From: Cannabis sativa
Taxonomy: Eukaryota; Streptophyta; Magnoliopsida; Rosales; Cannabaceae
DNA length: 64,000 nucleotides
Assembly (NCBI RefSeq): GCF_029168945.1
Contig: NC_083605.1
Location: forward strand, 31,385,280 to 31,449,279
Reading direction: 5' to 3'
Shown: one piece after another, positions 21,023 through 31,844 of the stretch
Position numbering within the stretch: position 1 is the stretch's first letter
Layout: each line of letters opens with the position of its first letter
Notes under the pieces: generated by a model
Told to the model about the DNA's origin: nothing
Seen by the model: the letters and a program-made list of their open reading frames with translations, nothing else
The model's database searches: none
Translations under genes and position numbers: made by a program

Positions 21023-24000
21023 ATGGACGCCAGGCGGACTACCAGGAGTCAGGGCAACTCCGTAGGGTCGAATCAGGGACAGGGAGCTCAGTTTCCCCCA
21101 CCTGCCCGGGGCCGAGGTAGAGGTCCCCGAGGCAGGGCTCGTGGCCGGGGTGATGAGAACCCGCCACAGGCTGCCCAGGCTCCCCCAGCCGATCAGGGAG
21201 CCCCGAACTGGGAGTTACGGTTTGCGGAGATGCAAGCCCGGATCGAAGAACAAGACCTCGAGATCCAGAGGTTGAGACAGCAGGGTGCTCCTGCAGTTCC
21301 TGTGCCCATAGTTCCAGTGGCACCTGCCCCTGCTGCCCAGGCCGAGATAGTGGTGGCGGCCCACAGATTGGAACCTTTATATGAGCAGTTCCGGAAGCAA
21401 GCACCTCCGGTATTCCTGGGAGGTCCGGACGTGATGAAAGCCGAACAGTGGCTGACGGTGATTACCAGAATCTTGAACTTCATGGGTGTCACCGGAAACG
21501 ACAGGGTGGTGTGCGCCACATTTCAGTTCCAGGAGGACGCCCTGGTATGGTGGGACATGGTGTCTCAGATCCATGACGTCACCACCATGACCTGGGAAAG
21601 GTTTCAGGAACTCTTTAATGCGAAATACTATAATGAGGCGGTCAGAAGCGCCAAGAGGAAAGAGTTCGTTCACCTGACCCAGCGGGAGAACATGAGCGTC
21701 ACTGAGTATACTACTCAGTTTGACCGGTTGGCGAGGTTAGCCTCGGGAATTGTGCCGACCGACTTCAGCAAGAAGGAGAAATATCTGGATGGGTTGAATC
21801 CCAAGATCAGGCATGACCTGATGATCACCACAGACGACAGCACCACCTATGCTCAGATGGTGGAGAAGGCACTGCGAGCTGAGGGCGCAGTGGGGTGTAT
21901 GTCAGAACCAGCCAGTACTCCGGTGAGTGGCGGAGCTCCTACCCCTCCTGCATCAGGTTATAGCAGGGGGAGTAGTGGTTCGGCTATTGATCAGAGGAAG
22001 AGGGCACCCACTGCTTCCGGCGGCTCAAGTCAGAACAAGAGGTTCCGGGGGAACCAGAATAGAGGGAGTCGTCCTGGTGGTACTGAGACCCGATTCTCCT
22101 ATCACGAGTGCCCTATCTGCAAGAGGCATCATCGGGGTGAGTGCAAAGGTCAGGGATGCTTTCATTGTGGCATGCCCGGACACTTCAAGAGGGAATGTCC
22201 CCAGCTCCGGCCAGAGGCACCGAGAGCTCCAGCGATACCCACTCCAGCCAGGGTGTTCGCTATCACGCAGGCTGATGCAGATGCCAGCCCATCAGTTGTT
22301 ACAGGTCAGCTTTTTATTAACAACTCGCTTTATTCAGTGCTGTTTGATTCTGGGGCTACACATTCTTATGTGGCGGCCAGAGTCTTTAGTAAGTTGGGTA
22401 GACCCTTTGATAGATATGAATCAGGGTTTGGAACCCTGTTACCTGGCGGAGAATTGGTTATCTCCAATAGGTGGATTAGGTCTATGCCGATCAGGATAGA
22501 TGGTAGAGAGTTAAGCGCTGATCTGATAGAGATGAGCTTAGTCGAATTCGATATTATTTTAGGAATGGATTTCCTATCTAAATATTCGGCGAGCATTGAC
22601 TGTAAGAGGAAGATGGTGGTCTTCCAACCGGAAAGTGAAGAACCGTTTGTATTTGTGGGTTCGGTTCAGGGATCTCGGATCCCGGTGATCTCGGCTATGT
22701 CAGTGAGAGAATTATTGCACGGCGGGTGCTTAGGGTTTCTGGCCATGGTGGTGGACACCACTCGGCCAGACACCGTTCGGCCAGAGGACATCATAGTGGT
22801 TCGGGAATTTTTGGACGTTTTTCCCGAAGAACTTCCAGGGTTACCACCTCAGCGGGAGATTGACTTCGTGATTGACTTGGCACCAGAGGTGGATCCGGTT
22901 TCCAAAGCCCCGTATAGGATGGCTCCAGCTGAACTTAAGGAATTAAAGATTCAGCTCCAAGGGTTGCTTGACATAGGGTTCATTCGGCCCAGTGTGTCAC
23001 CCTGGGGAGCCCCGGTTTTGTTCGTCAAGAAGAAGGATGGATCTATGAGGATGTGCATCGACTACAGAGAGTTGAACAAGTTGACGGTGAAGAATAAATA
23101 TCCATTACCTAGGATCGATGACTTGTTCGATCAGCTTCAGGGGAAGACGGTCTTTTCTAAGATTGATCTCCGTTCGGGTTATCATCAGTTGAGAATTCGA
23201 GAGGAGGACATTCCGAAGACGGCTTTCCGCACTAGGTATGGACACTACGAGTTTCTGGTTATGTCATTCGGACTAACCAATGCTCCTGCAGCATTCATGG
23301 ACCTGATGAATAGAGTATTCAAGGATTTCCTCGATATATGTGTCATTGTGTTTATCGACGACATCCTCGTGTACTCTCAATCAGAAGAGGAGCATGAGTT
23401 ACATCTTCAGATGGTACTGCAACGACTTCGAGAACATAAGCTCTACGCCAAGTTCAAGAAATGTGAGTTCTGGTTGTCTCAGGTGTCCTTCCTAGGGCAC
23501 ATTGTGAGTAAAGATGGGATCAAGGTGGATCCCGGGAAGATTGAATCCGTCAGGGATTGGCCGAGACCGAAGACAGTGACAGAGATCAGAAGCTTCTTGG
23601 GATTAGCTGGGTACTACCGTAGGTTCGTGGAGGGGTTCTCCAAAATTTCAATGCCCCTAACCGAGCTTACAAAGAAGAATCAGCGATTTATCTGGTCAGA
23701 TAAATGCGAAGCTAGTTTTCAGGAGCTGAAACAGAGGTTGATTACTGCTCCGGTACTAGCTTTGCCTTCGGACAAGGAGAAGTTCGTAGTCTACTGTGAC
23801 GCATCCAAACAGGGTTTAGGGTGCGTATTGATGCAAGCCGATCGGGTTATCGCTTATGCCTCCCGTCAGTTAAAGGATTATGAACAGCGATACCCGACTC
23901 ATGATTTAGAATTAGCCGCAGTGGTTTTTGCACTGAAGATTTGGCGGCATTACCTTTACGGGGAGAAGTGTGAGATCTATACCGACCATAAAAGTCTCAA

Positions 24001-25216
24001 GTATTTCTTTACTCAGAAAGATTTGAACATGAGACAAAGGCGTTGGTTGGAATTAGTGAAGGATTACGATTGCGAGATCCTCTATCATCCCGGAAAAGCC
24101 AATGTAGTGGCCGATGCCCTGAGCAGAAAGGGTCCCGGGCAGGTAGCTAGCATGGTACAGATCTCACCCCAGCTAGCTGAGGATATGGTTAGATCCAGCA
24201 TTGAGTTTGTGGTAGGTCACCTTCACAACTTAACGCTGCAATCTGATCTGTTGGGAAGAATAAAGGTCGCTCAGATGGCAGATCCGGAGTTAGTGAAGAT
24301 CCGAGATGAGGTATTGGCTGGTCAAGCCAAAGACTTTTCAGTGTCAGATAGTGGGATGCTTTTGTATAAAGCCAGGGTTTGTGTTCCGAACAGTGTGGAA
24401 CTGAGAAATGAGATCTTTGAGGAAGCTCATTCTACCCCGTATTCTCTGCATCCCGGCACCACCAAGATGTACCAAGATTTGAAATCGTACTTCTGGTGGA
24501 ACGGTATGAAGAAGAATTTGGTAGAATTCGTATCGAGATGCCTCACTTGTCAGCAGATCAAGGCTGAACATCAGAGACCAGCAGGGTTGTTGCAGCCTCT
24601 AACCCTACCAGAATGGAAATGGGAGGATATTACGATGGATTTTGTGGTCGGGTTACCTAGGACCACGGGTATGTATGATTCCATCTGGGTAGTGGTGGAC
24701 CGATTTACGAAATCTGCTCATTTTCTGCCGGTCAGAACAACATTTACAGTGGATCAGTTGGCAGAGTTATATGTCAGGGAGATAGTGAGACTTCACGGGG
24801 TACCGAAGTCTATAGTTTCGGAAAGGGATCCGAAATTCACCTCCAAATTTTGGCAAAGTTTGCAACGGGCAATGGGTACGAAGCTGAAATTCAGTACAAC
24901 ATTCCATCCTCAGACAGATGGTCAGTCCAAAAGGACAATTCAGATATTGGAGGATATGTTGAGAGCCTGTGTTATGGACTTTGAAGGCTCATGGAGTAAG
25001 TATCTACCGTTGATAGAGTTCTCTTACAACAACAGTTATCAGAGTACAATAGGGATGGCACCCTATGAACTGTTGTACGGTAGGAAATGCAGATCCCCTA
25101 TCCACTGGGATGAGACAGGGGAGAGGAAATACCTAGGTCCAGAGTCAGTTCAGCGGACCAATGAGGCAATAGAAAAGATAAAAGCTAGAATGCTTGCCTC
25201 ACAGAGCAGCATTTAA
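21023..25216 (+). CDS. Gypsy gag-pol polyprotein, C-terminus shifted
   Basis: The 1397-residue frame starts at ATG 21023. Domains in order: basic and proline-rich N-terminus; gag (about 120-280); CCHC zinc knuckle at C379, C382, H387, C392; protease with DSG at D442; RT with FIDD at 777-780; RNase H with D926, E963 and D988; integrase with the His and Cys zinc finger (EAHS, LHPG, CLTC) and a catalytic core. In the core the first Asp is D1206. The second position is Glu (SERD, E1267) and the third is Lys (GQSKRT, K1303), where chromoviruses normally have Asp and Glu; the 35-residue spacing is preserved. The frame ends early at TAA 25214 by a shift just before the C-terminal domain. RT, RNase H and protease look intact, integrase does not. 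Confidence 0.95.
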   Translation: MDARRTTRSQGNSVGSNQGQGAQFPPPARGRGRGPRGRARGRGDENPPQAAQAPPADQGAPNWELRFAEMQARIEEQDLEIQRLRQQGAPAVPVPIVPVAPAPAAQAEIVVAAHRLEPLYEQFRKQAPPVFLGGPDVMKAEQWLTVITRILNFMGVTGNDRVVCATFQFQEDALVWWDMVSQIHDVTTMTWERFQELFNAKYYNEAVRSAKRKEFVHLTQRENMSVTEYTTQFDRLARLASGIVPTDFSKKEKYLDGLNPKIRHDLMITTDDSTTYAQMVEKALRAEGAVGCMSEPASTPVSGGAPTPPASGYSRGSSGSAIDQRKRAPTASGGSSQNKRFRGNQNRGSRPGGTETRFSYHECPICKRHHRGECKGQGCFHCGMPGHFKRECPQLRPEAPRAPAIPTPARVFAITQADADASPSVVTGQLFINNSLYSVLFDSGATHSYVAARVFSKLGRPFDRYESGFGTLLPGGELVISNRWIRSMPIRIDGRELSADLIEMSLVEFDIILGMDFLSKYSASIDCKRKMVVFQPESEEPFVFVGSVQGSRIPVISAMSVRELLHGGCLGFLAMVVDTTRPDTVRPEDIIVVREFLDVFPEELPGLPPQREIDFVIDLAPEVDPVSKAPYRMAPAELKELKIQLQGLLDIGFIRPSVSPWGAPVLFVKKKDGSMRMCIDYRELNKLTVKNKYPLPRIDDLFDQLQGKTVFSKIDLRSGYHQLRIREEDIPKTAFRTRYGHYEFLVMSFGLTNAPAAFMDLMNRVFKDFLDICVIVFIDDILVYSQSEEEHELHLQMVLQRLREHKLYAKFKKCEFWLSQVSFLGHIVSKDGIKVDPGKIESVRDWPRPKTVTEIRSFLGLAGYYRRFVEGFSKISMPLTELTKKNQRFIWSDKCEASFQELKQRLITAPVLALPSDKEKFVVYCDASKQGLGCVLMQADRVIAYASRQLKDYEQRYPTHDLELAAVVFALKIWRHYLYGEKCEIYTDHKSLKYFFTQKDLNMRQRRWLELVKDYDCEILYHPGKANVVADALSRKGPGQVASMVQISPQLAEDMVRSSIEFVVGHLHNLTLQSDLLGRIKVAQMADPELVKIRDEVLAGQAKDFSVSDSGMLLYKARVCVPNSVELRNEIFEEAHSTPYSLHPGTTKMYQDLKSYFWWNGMKKNLVEFVSRCLTCQQIKAEHQRPAGLLQPLTLPEWKWEDITMDFVVGLPRTTGMYDSIWVVVDRFTKSAHFLPVRTTFTVDQLAELYVREIVRLHGVPKSIVSERDPKFTSKFWQSLQRAMGTKLKFSTTFHPQTDGQSKRTIQILEDMLRACVMDFEGSWSKYLPLIEFSYNNSYQSTIGMAPYELLYGRKCRSPIHWDETGERKYLGPESVQRTNEAIEKIKARMLASQSSI

Positions 25217-25712
25217 GAGTTACGCAGATCCGAAACGTAGAGATGTTGAGTTCCGAGTAGGGGACCATGTGTTTTTGCGAGTATCTCCGATGAAGGGGAT
25301 TAAACGTTTCGGGAAAAGAGGCAAGTTATGCCCTAGATTTACTGGACCTTTCGAGATTCTCGAGAAGATAGGTCAAGTGGCATATCGGTTAGCATTGCCT
25401 CCAGCCTTATCAGCAGTGCACAACGTATTCCATGTCTCAATGTTGAGAAAATACGTTTCAGACCCCTCTCATATACTCAGTTATGAGAGTCTTCAGCTTC
25501 AGCCAGACATGTCATATGAGGAACAACCAGTGCAGATCCTGGATAGAAAGGATAAAGTCCTTCGGAATAAGACCATAGCATTGGTCAAGGTTCTCTGGAG
25601 AAACAGTAAGGTGAAAGAAGCCACCTGGGAGCTAGAGTCAGATATGCGAGCTCAATATCCAGAGTTATTCAGGTTAGATTTCGGGGACGAAATCCTTTTA
25701 AGGGGGGAATAG
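25199..25712 (+). pseudogene. Gypsy integrase tail and chromodomain-like region, shifted frame
   Basis: In the next frame the protein continues with [27 protein letters not shown] (the GPY-like end of integrase), FEILEKIGQVAYRLALPP and HNVFHVSMLRKY. It ends with the chromodomain-like segment LVKVLWRNSKVKEATWE and a stop at 25710-25712. The chromodomain normally steers integration to particular chromatin. Without a repair of the shift near 25205 it would not be attached to integrase in this copy. Confidence 0.88.
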
Positions 25713-25713
25713 T

Positions 25714-27951
25714 TGTAAAGCCCGCTTAGTTAATTTGGAAATTAGCAGTTGTTTATGTTTAAATTATGAAATTATTTATAGCTATTTAAATAATTTATTA
25801 CTGTTATTTATGGAATTCAGAAATGCATGATTATGTCATCAGTAGCTTTATATTTCGCATTTCCGGTGTCCGGTATTTTGGAACTCGACGTTGGCTCAGT
25901 AGAAATCACAACTTAGTATGTTAGTAATTTGGGGACGGGTTTAGACATTGGGAATGTCGGGAATGGCCGGGAATTTAGAATGTCCCAAAAATACCCCTTT
26001 AGTATGATTTATGTGATTTTATGGTGGAGGGGCAAAATGGTCTTTTTGCCCCATTAGTATTTTGTCTTATGTGATTTATTAAATGGAAAATAAATGATAA
26101 TTGTTTATTTTAATGGCTGAAATAAAATGGTTTAAGTGGCTTATTCTTTCATTTTTCTCTCATTTCACACTTAGTAAAAATTAGAAATTTCAAAAGAAAA
26201 TTCTCTCTCTTTCTTTCCCTTCCATTTTCGGCCAAGCTTTGAGCAGCAAGGAGGGGGTTTTTCTCCTTTGATTTTGGCTGGTTATTCATCATCTCTTAGG
26301 TCCATTGCAAGCTAGGTTGGTTCTTGTCTTTCCCTCTTTAATTTCTTGAAAAAAATGTGTAAAAAGTGATGATGCATGCATGTTTTTGTGGCTGTTATTA
26401 TGGCTGTGTTTAGTTGTTATTTTCTGAGGTTCAAAGCATGTTTAATTGTTGTTAATTGAGTTGTTTGAAGCATGTTAGTTAGGTTTGTTCAAAGCTTTTA
26501 GTTTCTATGTTAAAATAGGTGATTTTGAATGAAATGATCCTATATGTTGCTGTGAAGTTGCTGGGTGTTTCTATTAGTTTTCTGAGGTGATATTATGCTT
26601 ATTTGAGTAGAATTAACTAGGTTTGGATGCATGTTTGGTGGATTTGCTCAAGCTTGAGTTTGGAACTCAAAGCTTGAGCTCCAATGGTGATTTTTGTGTA
26701 TGTGCTTTCTGGGTGGTTTTGAGGCTTTAGATTTGTTCTAGGGATAGTTTAGAACAGGTCTGGAAAGTTTGGTACCAATTGGGGTTGAATTGGTCGAGTT
26801 ATGAATTTTTGAAGTTGCTGCCTGCGAGGAACCGGAATTCCGGTTGTGCATCCGGAATTCCGGATGGGGGTCCTGAATTTCCCAGAACCGGAATTCCGGT
26901 TGGGCAACCGGTCTACCGGTTGGGGGATTTTTCAGAACCCTAGTTTTCCTCGTTTTTGGGTTTTTAGGGGTATTGCCATGCTTTTTATCGATAGGGAAAC
27001 TTTTAGTTCCAAGTTTTAGTCCCCGGGAAGTGATTTAGCGTGTCACTTATAGCGTTGTGATTTTTATGGTTTAGGAGCCAGTAATCCGCCACTCAGCTTC
27101 TGTTCCAGTCAGGTTGTGGCACACCGAAATCGGAATCCAGGTAAGATTAGTATAACAGTATGCATATGTAGATTACATGTTTAGCGTGCATGTAGGAAGC
27201 CTGCTAGATTACATTAGTCATGTATTTAGGCTTCGAACCATCCAACCCTGTCACGTCGGTACAGGCTGGAGTATGACCAGCAGCCGGAGTATGACCGGTT
27301 CGACCGATCAGGCTGACACTTGGTTGGTGGTTCAGTGCTATTGACCTATCCCGTCGGTACAGGCTGGAGTATGACCAGCAACCGGAGTATGACCGGTTCG
27401 ACCAATCAGGAGGATACTTGTCAATAGTACCGTCCCCTGAACGTTCAAAACTCAGTACCATGTTGGACATGGCAGTAGTGGCTCAGTACCATGTTGGACA
27501 TGGCAGTAGCGGGACTCAGTATCGTGTTGGACACGGCAGTTAGTTATGTATGATATTATTATGCTTTTCTTACTGAGTCTGTCGACTCACAGTTTATGTT
27601 CATGTGTAGGTAAAGGCAAGGCTATAGCTGATGGACCGTGAGCGAGCTTATGAGATTGTACATGTCGGGGCGGTTAGGCCTGGAGCGTACGATCCTCGGG
27701 ACAGCAAGGCTGAGATTTTTGTAACTGTCGTTAGACGACTTTTATTTTGATGTAATAGTTAAACAGTTAAAACTTTTGTAAATGATTTTATAAATCGGGA
27801 TCCCGAGACTTTTATAATATGGTTTATAAGTTTAATCAAAAAGCAAAATTTTAATTAATCACGTTTTTCCATAAACCTCGTTGATTAGCAACGAGCTGCA
27901 CAGTACGTTTAAAAATTCACGTGATACGCCTAAGGTAGTTAGGGCGTTATA
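25714..27951 (+). repeat. Gypsy 3' LTR, 2238 bp
   Basis: Same start and end as the 5' LTR. Visible differences include cggcgttgg versus cgacgttgg early on, one base added in an AT run, a G-run shift, a deletion near 27116, and a changed repeat near 27276. Confidence 0.95.
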
Positions 27952-27956
27952 TTGAT

Positions 27957-28605
27957 GATTGTTGTTAGGTTTACTGTGATGATTCTTTTTGTCTGGTTTG
28001 CCTTTGGTAAACAGCCCTTCTCCACTGATGTCAGCATTGTCATCAGATTTCTTTTGAATCTCCTTTGAGTTGAGTGCAGACTTGACATCTGCCATGGTTA
28101 GGGATTCCTTTCCATATAATATAGTATCAACAAAGTGTTCAAAATATTTTGGGAGAGAAGAGAGTAAAATTATACCTTGATCCTCATCATCTATCTTGAC
28201 TCCAATATTAATCAATTCGAGAATAATTCTATTGAATTCATCAAGATGTTTTCTTAGCTCTTTACTTTCATCCATTCTTAAAGTATAGAGCTTTTTCTTC
28301 AAGTACAATTTGTTAGCTAAGGATTTCTTAAGATAAATGTTAGCCAACTTACCCCAAAGGCTTACAGCAGTCTCTTCTTCAGAGACTTCCCTCAGAACTT
28401 CATCACCAAGACTCAGCAAGATTGCACTATGTGCTTTGATCTGAATCTCCTTCTTCTTCTTTTCATCTTCAATGGCTTTCATGGCTTCTGCATCAAGAGC
28501 TTCATACAGTCCTTGGTGCACCAGAATGGCCCTCATCTTTAGCCTCCATAACCCGAAATCATTCTCACCAGTGAACTTGTCCATCTCGAATTTAGCCATT
28601 GACAT
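27957..28605 (-). pseudogene. Copia-1 gag N-terminal part
   Basis: ATG at 28605 follows the primer-binding site by about 56 bp. The protein begins MSMAKFEMDKFTGEN and has the usual Copia gag blocks: LWRLKMRAILVHQGLYEAL, then LGDEVLREV, LWGKLANIYLKKS, LYTLRMDE and ILLSSLPKYFEHFV. It then has a basic Asn- and Lys-rich linker up to the Gypsy insertion at about residue 216. The zinc knuckle follows at 18496 on the far side. The reading frame up to the break is clean, so gag was intact until the Gypsy insertion. Confidence 0.9.
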
Positions 28606-28661
28606 TCTTGGTTTCTCTGTGTTGTAATCGAGTAGTTCTTGAATTGATTAAGCCAACCTTG

Positions 28662-28673
28662 GCTCTGATACCA
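28662..28673 (-). promoter_or_regulatory. Copia-1 primer-binding site
   Basis: The minus strand reads TGGTATCAGAGC two bases inside the 5' LTR, an exact match to the complement of the plant initiator Met-tRNA 3' end. Confidence 0.9.
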
Positions 28674-28675
28674 TT

Positions 28676-29196
28676 TGTTGTGCAAGAACACAGCTGAAAC
28701 AACACAATGCAAACAATAACAGAACAAACTCAAGAGATCAAAGAGATCAATTAATAATGAACTGAATTGAAAGTATATGAAATCGAATTCACCAAGAATC
28801 AATGAGGCTGAGTTTTGAATATGAAGAAGAATCTTTATTGCTGAATAATCTTTGATTACAATCAATGAGAGAGAGAGATAAACCAGAAAACTGATCAACT
28901 TACAAAACCAGAAACAAGTTACATTAAATCCTCACATGAGGGAAGCCATTTCATGAATGGACACTCCCTTTAACATCCCTCAAGAAAACTCTCTCTAAGT
29001 CTATCAATTTTATTTTTGTACAATCTCTCTCTAAGCAATTACAATACATCAAAAACAGTAGTGAAATCAATAGACAGGAGATTCTATTTATAGGGGTAGG
29101 CAGCAGTTGATTTTGAAACCAATTGAATTCAGTAGGTTAGGTAAGTTTGTTGATGATGTGGCAAACTAACAATTCACATGTGGCTTAATTACAACA
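28676..29196 (-). repeat. Copia-1 5' LTR, 521 bp
   Basis: Pairs with 12735-13255; differences by eye are about six substitutions and no indels. Outer flank is ctatc. Confidence 0.95.
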
Positions 29197-29201
29197 CTAT
29201 C

Positions 29202-29520
29202 AGTAGTATATTATGATTTATTTAAAATGCACTAAACTCCAATAGAGTCAAATAATAGTGTTTATCCTATTGGTAATGTCAATCAAGAAAGCTTAGATTT
29301 TTCCAAGGTTGTTTTTAAAAGATCTTTATCCAACAAGGCAGTCAACTTCTATGATTGATATAATAGAAATAGATCAAATGGTAGTTTCATTATACATATA
29401 TGGTAGGATTTAGGTTCATTACTTTTTACTAAATTACATACTAAAATTTATTTTAGATGATATGGTCTTAGTAATGGATAGTGACTTTAAGAAGGTTATG
29501 AAGTAGAATGCTATAATTCA
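29202..29520. other. Intergenic sequence right of Copia-1, no gene seen
   Basis: This continues the sequence interrupted at 12729. I see no coding or element signature. Confidence 0.45.
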
Positions 29521-29524
29521 GTTG

Positions 29525-29905
29525 CTACTAGCCAAACGGTAATCCCTTTGGCTAGTTCTAGTAATTTTTAGTGGGGTTCTCGTTGCTTAGTTCTTGTTGG
29601 TTGGTAGATTCTGGTCAATTTGATAATTTTCTAATAAAAGTTTTATTCTGGTTTACTGCTACTTTTCAGGTGTATTTCAATGAGCTAGAAGCGGTGTTTG
29701 AAGATGTTATAACTTTATTGTCTAAATTTCCGGTGGCAATTTTGTCCCATGTGGCTCGCTCTGAGAATTTAGCGGCCCATGGTTTGGCAAAGCATGTTCT
29801 GCGGTTAGACAAAGAGCTATCCTGATTCGAGAAGGTTTCAACGCTGGTAGCAAATGTCTGCATTGTAAATTTATGAGTGATTCTAATCACTTTGTCAAAA
29901 AAAAA
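29525..29905 (+). mobile_element. LINE 3' fragment with poly-A tail
   Basis: The plus-strand frame near 29670-29825 reads YFNELEAVFEDVI, then HVARSENLAAHGLAKHVLRL, matching the RNase H end of the LINE at 7502-7774. A stop and about 70 bp follow, then a poly-A run at 29898-29909. It is a very short 5'-truncated insertion or a leftover. The 5' boundary and target duplication are not clear. Confidence 0.7.
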
Positions 29906-30189
29906 AAATGTTAAAATTGTTGTAGTGTATACATATATAAGCTTAGCCAAAATATATACTTTGTCTCCAATTAATCCATGTAAAAATAATAAAATTAAAT
30001 AGAAAAACTAAAATAAAAAGGGAAGATACATATGGACACTAATTATTATTAGTTCGCATGGTCAATTCAATAATAATCTTATAGATATTCTAATTATAAC
30101 ACCAGCTAATACACATGCATGTTATTGGTCTAGCTAATATTATCATATAGTCTTCCGCCTAAACATAAATTTAATCATATTACTTGGTA

Positions 30190-30440
30190 TATTGACTTAA
30201 AGCCAGTTGCAGTGAAAACAGATTCGATCTCATCACCACTAGTAATAGTGTTAATAAGTTTGAGCAGAACCTTCTCAAATTCCTCACCATCACTCCATTC
30301 ATGGATTTTGGCCTTGATGAGAAGTGGGTCATTGGCAATTAATCTCCATAATAGGAAATTCTTCTTGGCATCACAAAATCACTCTCTTCCAGTTTCAAGC
30401 TTGGGCAATAGTCATCAGCTTTGAAAATGTTCTTGAACAG
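30190..30440 (-). pseudogene. Plant gene exon fragment, family uncertain
   Basis: On the minus strand the frame reads KKNFLLWRLIANDPLLIKAK, then IHEWSDGEEFEKVLLKL, and ends TSGDEIESVFTATGFKSIY with a stop near 30190. Composition is protein-like. Upstream, another frame (FKADDYCPSLKLEESDF) joins by a one-base shift near 30380, so it is broken. The segment IHEWSD followed by a late TGFKSI faintly recalls the C-terminal half of plant O-methyltransferases, but this is weak and I do not assign it. The sequence 3' of it (29990-30155) resembles 57800-57908. Confidence 0.35.
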
Positions 30441-30527
30441 TTAGTTTAGGAAACAGGACTGTAATGAAATGAAATGCTTGATCAATCAAACTGATCAAGT
30501 GTTCTCTGATATTTATATAGCAGAGTT

Positions 30528-30860
30528 TTACAACCTAAAAACCAGGAGAAAAACTAACAGAACAAGAAACAGAAAATATCTAATAACTAACCTATAACAA
30601 ACTTTGGGAAAGATAAAAACAGAACACTTGTAACAATAACGACGTCGACTCTTGCTCTTTTCCTCTCTTTGGTAACTATTATTATCTCCATTATTATTAT
30701 TACTTCTACTACTCATAAGTACCACATCTTCATCATCATGATCAACTTTTTCCTCTCTTCCTAATTCAGTGGGAACAACATAAACAAAAGGTACTGTTTG
30801 AACCCTGTTTTTCGGCGTGTTAAACTTTTCCGAATTTTTTTAAATTTTGCAGGTTGTCTT
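30528..30860 (-). pseudogene. Plant exon fragment of unknown family, Asn- and Glu-rich
   Basis: The frame from about 30848 reads SEKFNTPKNRVQTVPFVYVV, then PTELGREEKVDHDDEDVVLM, then a run of Ser, Arg and Asn and a basic stretch EEKSKSRRRYCYKC. It is longer than its first Met (30725) suggests, so it is probably part of an exon. From about 30600 it passes into a hydrophobic tail that comes from a T-rich stretch. A TATA-like ctatataaatatc lies at about 30510-30522 on the same strand, so part of this may be an LTR or promoter of the fragment at 30190-30440. Not recognised. Confidence 0.3.
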
Positions 30861-31311
30861 AAATAACTATAATATACATTACCATAAGAAAAAAAATTGA
30901 CTAAAAATTATTTACGATACTAAAACACATAGAGATAGCATCAGTACATTATAGAATTTTCTAATAATATAGATCTATGTATATAAGTGAATAAAAAAGA
31001 AAGAAATTTAGCAATAAAAAAAAAATAAAAAAGAAAGACGCTCAAACAAAAAAAAAAAAAGCAAAACAGAAAATGTTTTTAGATTTTAGTGAAAACTTTA
31101 TATTTACAAAAAAGAAAAATAAAATGAAATTATTTGTTGGATGCGGTGCACGCTCGCCTGGGTGAATTGACGGCATTCATAATGGGGAGGACGGTATTTG
31201 TGTTGCTATGCCACATTAACGTTATAATTGTAATTAATTTACCTATATTGTATATTAATGAAAAAATCCCTAATATTTATATCAATATATATGAAAGTCA
31301 GGTATAATATT
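30861..31311. other. AT-rich sequence, no gene seen
   Basis: A-rich runs and a short GC-richer patch at 31140-31190 (gcggtgcacgctcgcctggg) of unknown meaning. Confidence 0.45.
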
Positions 31312-31432
31312 GGACCCAACAGAACCACTCCATAACTAAATACATCGCTCATAGCTGTCACATGACCTGAAATTTTGTCACCAATATACACACATTAATA
31401 ATATTATTATTAATTTATGAATCATGAGATCG

Positions 31433-31480
<48 letters not shown>

Positions 31481-31822
31481 AATACGAAAGAGAAAAAGGG
31501 AAAAGATATTTCACCTTTGAAAATATGGTTGTCTAAGCTTCCCCGAGGCATGAATTCATAGACAATAAGCCTATGTTCATCTTCGCAACAATAACCGATC
31601 AAGTTTACAAGATGAGGGTGCTTTAATTGCCCAAGAAAATAAAAACGAAACATCTATATATATAAGCAATTTTGAATCACATAAAATAAACAATTGAATT
31701 GAATATTTTGGTGCATGATTTTATTATTAATTACCAGCCACTCCCGATGGCCTTGTTTGCCATCCAAATCGAGAACTTTAAGATTGAGCTTTCAAACCAG
31801 GCCTGACCTTGTCATCAAATAA
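31312..31822 (-). pseudogene. Receptor-like cytoplasmic kinase (class VII, PBL/RIPK-type) relic
   Basis: Three exon pieces on the minus strand keep splice-like borders. Piece A (31822 to 31735) reads DDKVRPGLKAQ, a shift, then LKVLDLDGKQGHREWL and a donor (ctg|gtaatt). Piece B (31653 to 31515) reads [34 protein letters not shown] and LDNHIFK with a donor (aag|gtgaaa). Piece C (31366 to 31312) follows an acceptor (tttcag) and reads GHVTAMSDVFSYGVVLLG, the segment around kinase subdomain IX. These match the N-lobe, hinge and late C-lobe of plant class VII cytoplasmic kinases, which act below cell-surface immune receptors. The ATP-loop, the VAVK lysine segment, and the HRD and DFG loops are missing, so it cannot be an active kinase. 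A TAA repeat fills the gap between B and C. Confidence 0.75.
31433..31476. repeat. Trinucleotide (taa)n microsatellite
   Basis: About fourteen taa units inside the gap between kinase pieces B and C. Confidence 0.9.
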
Positions 31823-31844
31823 ACAGAGTACGTACCTTGTTGCT

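Larger units (their letters stand above)
18502..27951 (+). mobile_element. Complete Tekay-type Gypsy chromovirus inserted in Copia-1 gag
   Basis: LTRs lie at 18502-20740 and 25714-27951, a primer-binding site at 20744-20757, a gag-pol frame from 21023, and a polypurine tract (aaggggggaatag) at about 25700-25712. A perfect 5-bp target duplication ttgat lies at 18497-18501 and 27952-27956. The two 2.24 kb LTRs differ by only a handful of substitutions and small indels, so insertion was very recent. Domain order is protease, RT, RNase H, integrase, chromodomain-like tail, with very long LTRs, which together suggest the Tekay (Del) lineage. Confidence 0.95.
12735..29196 (-). mobile_element. Copia-1, Tork/Tnt1-like LTR retrotransposon, nested insertions inside
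   Basis: The element reads right to left: 5' LTR 28676-29196, primer-binding site 28662-28673, gag, protease, integrase, reverse transcriptase and RNase H in Copia order, then a polypurine tract at about 13256-13275 and the 3' LTR at 12735-13255. A 5-bp target duplication ctatc flanks it (12730-12734 and 29197-29201). The two 521-bp LTRs differ at about six positions by eye, so insertion was recent. A solo LTR (14169-16083) and a complete Gypsy element (18502-27951) interrupt the coding region. The remaining coding sequence has at least one nonsense codon and one frameshift. Confidence 0.92.

Noticed and set aside
21039..22596. Minus-strand and alternate-frame open frames over the Gypsy gag-pol
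   Set aside because: Shadows of the real frame, produced by its higher GC content.
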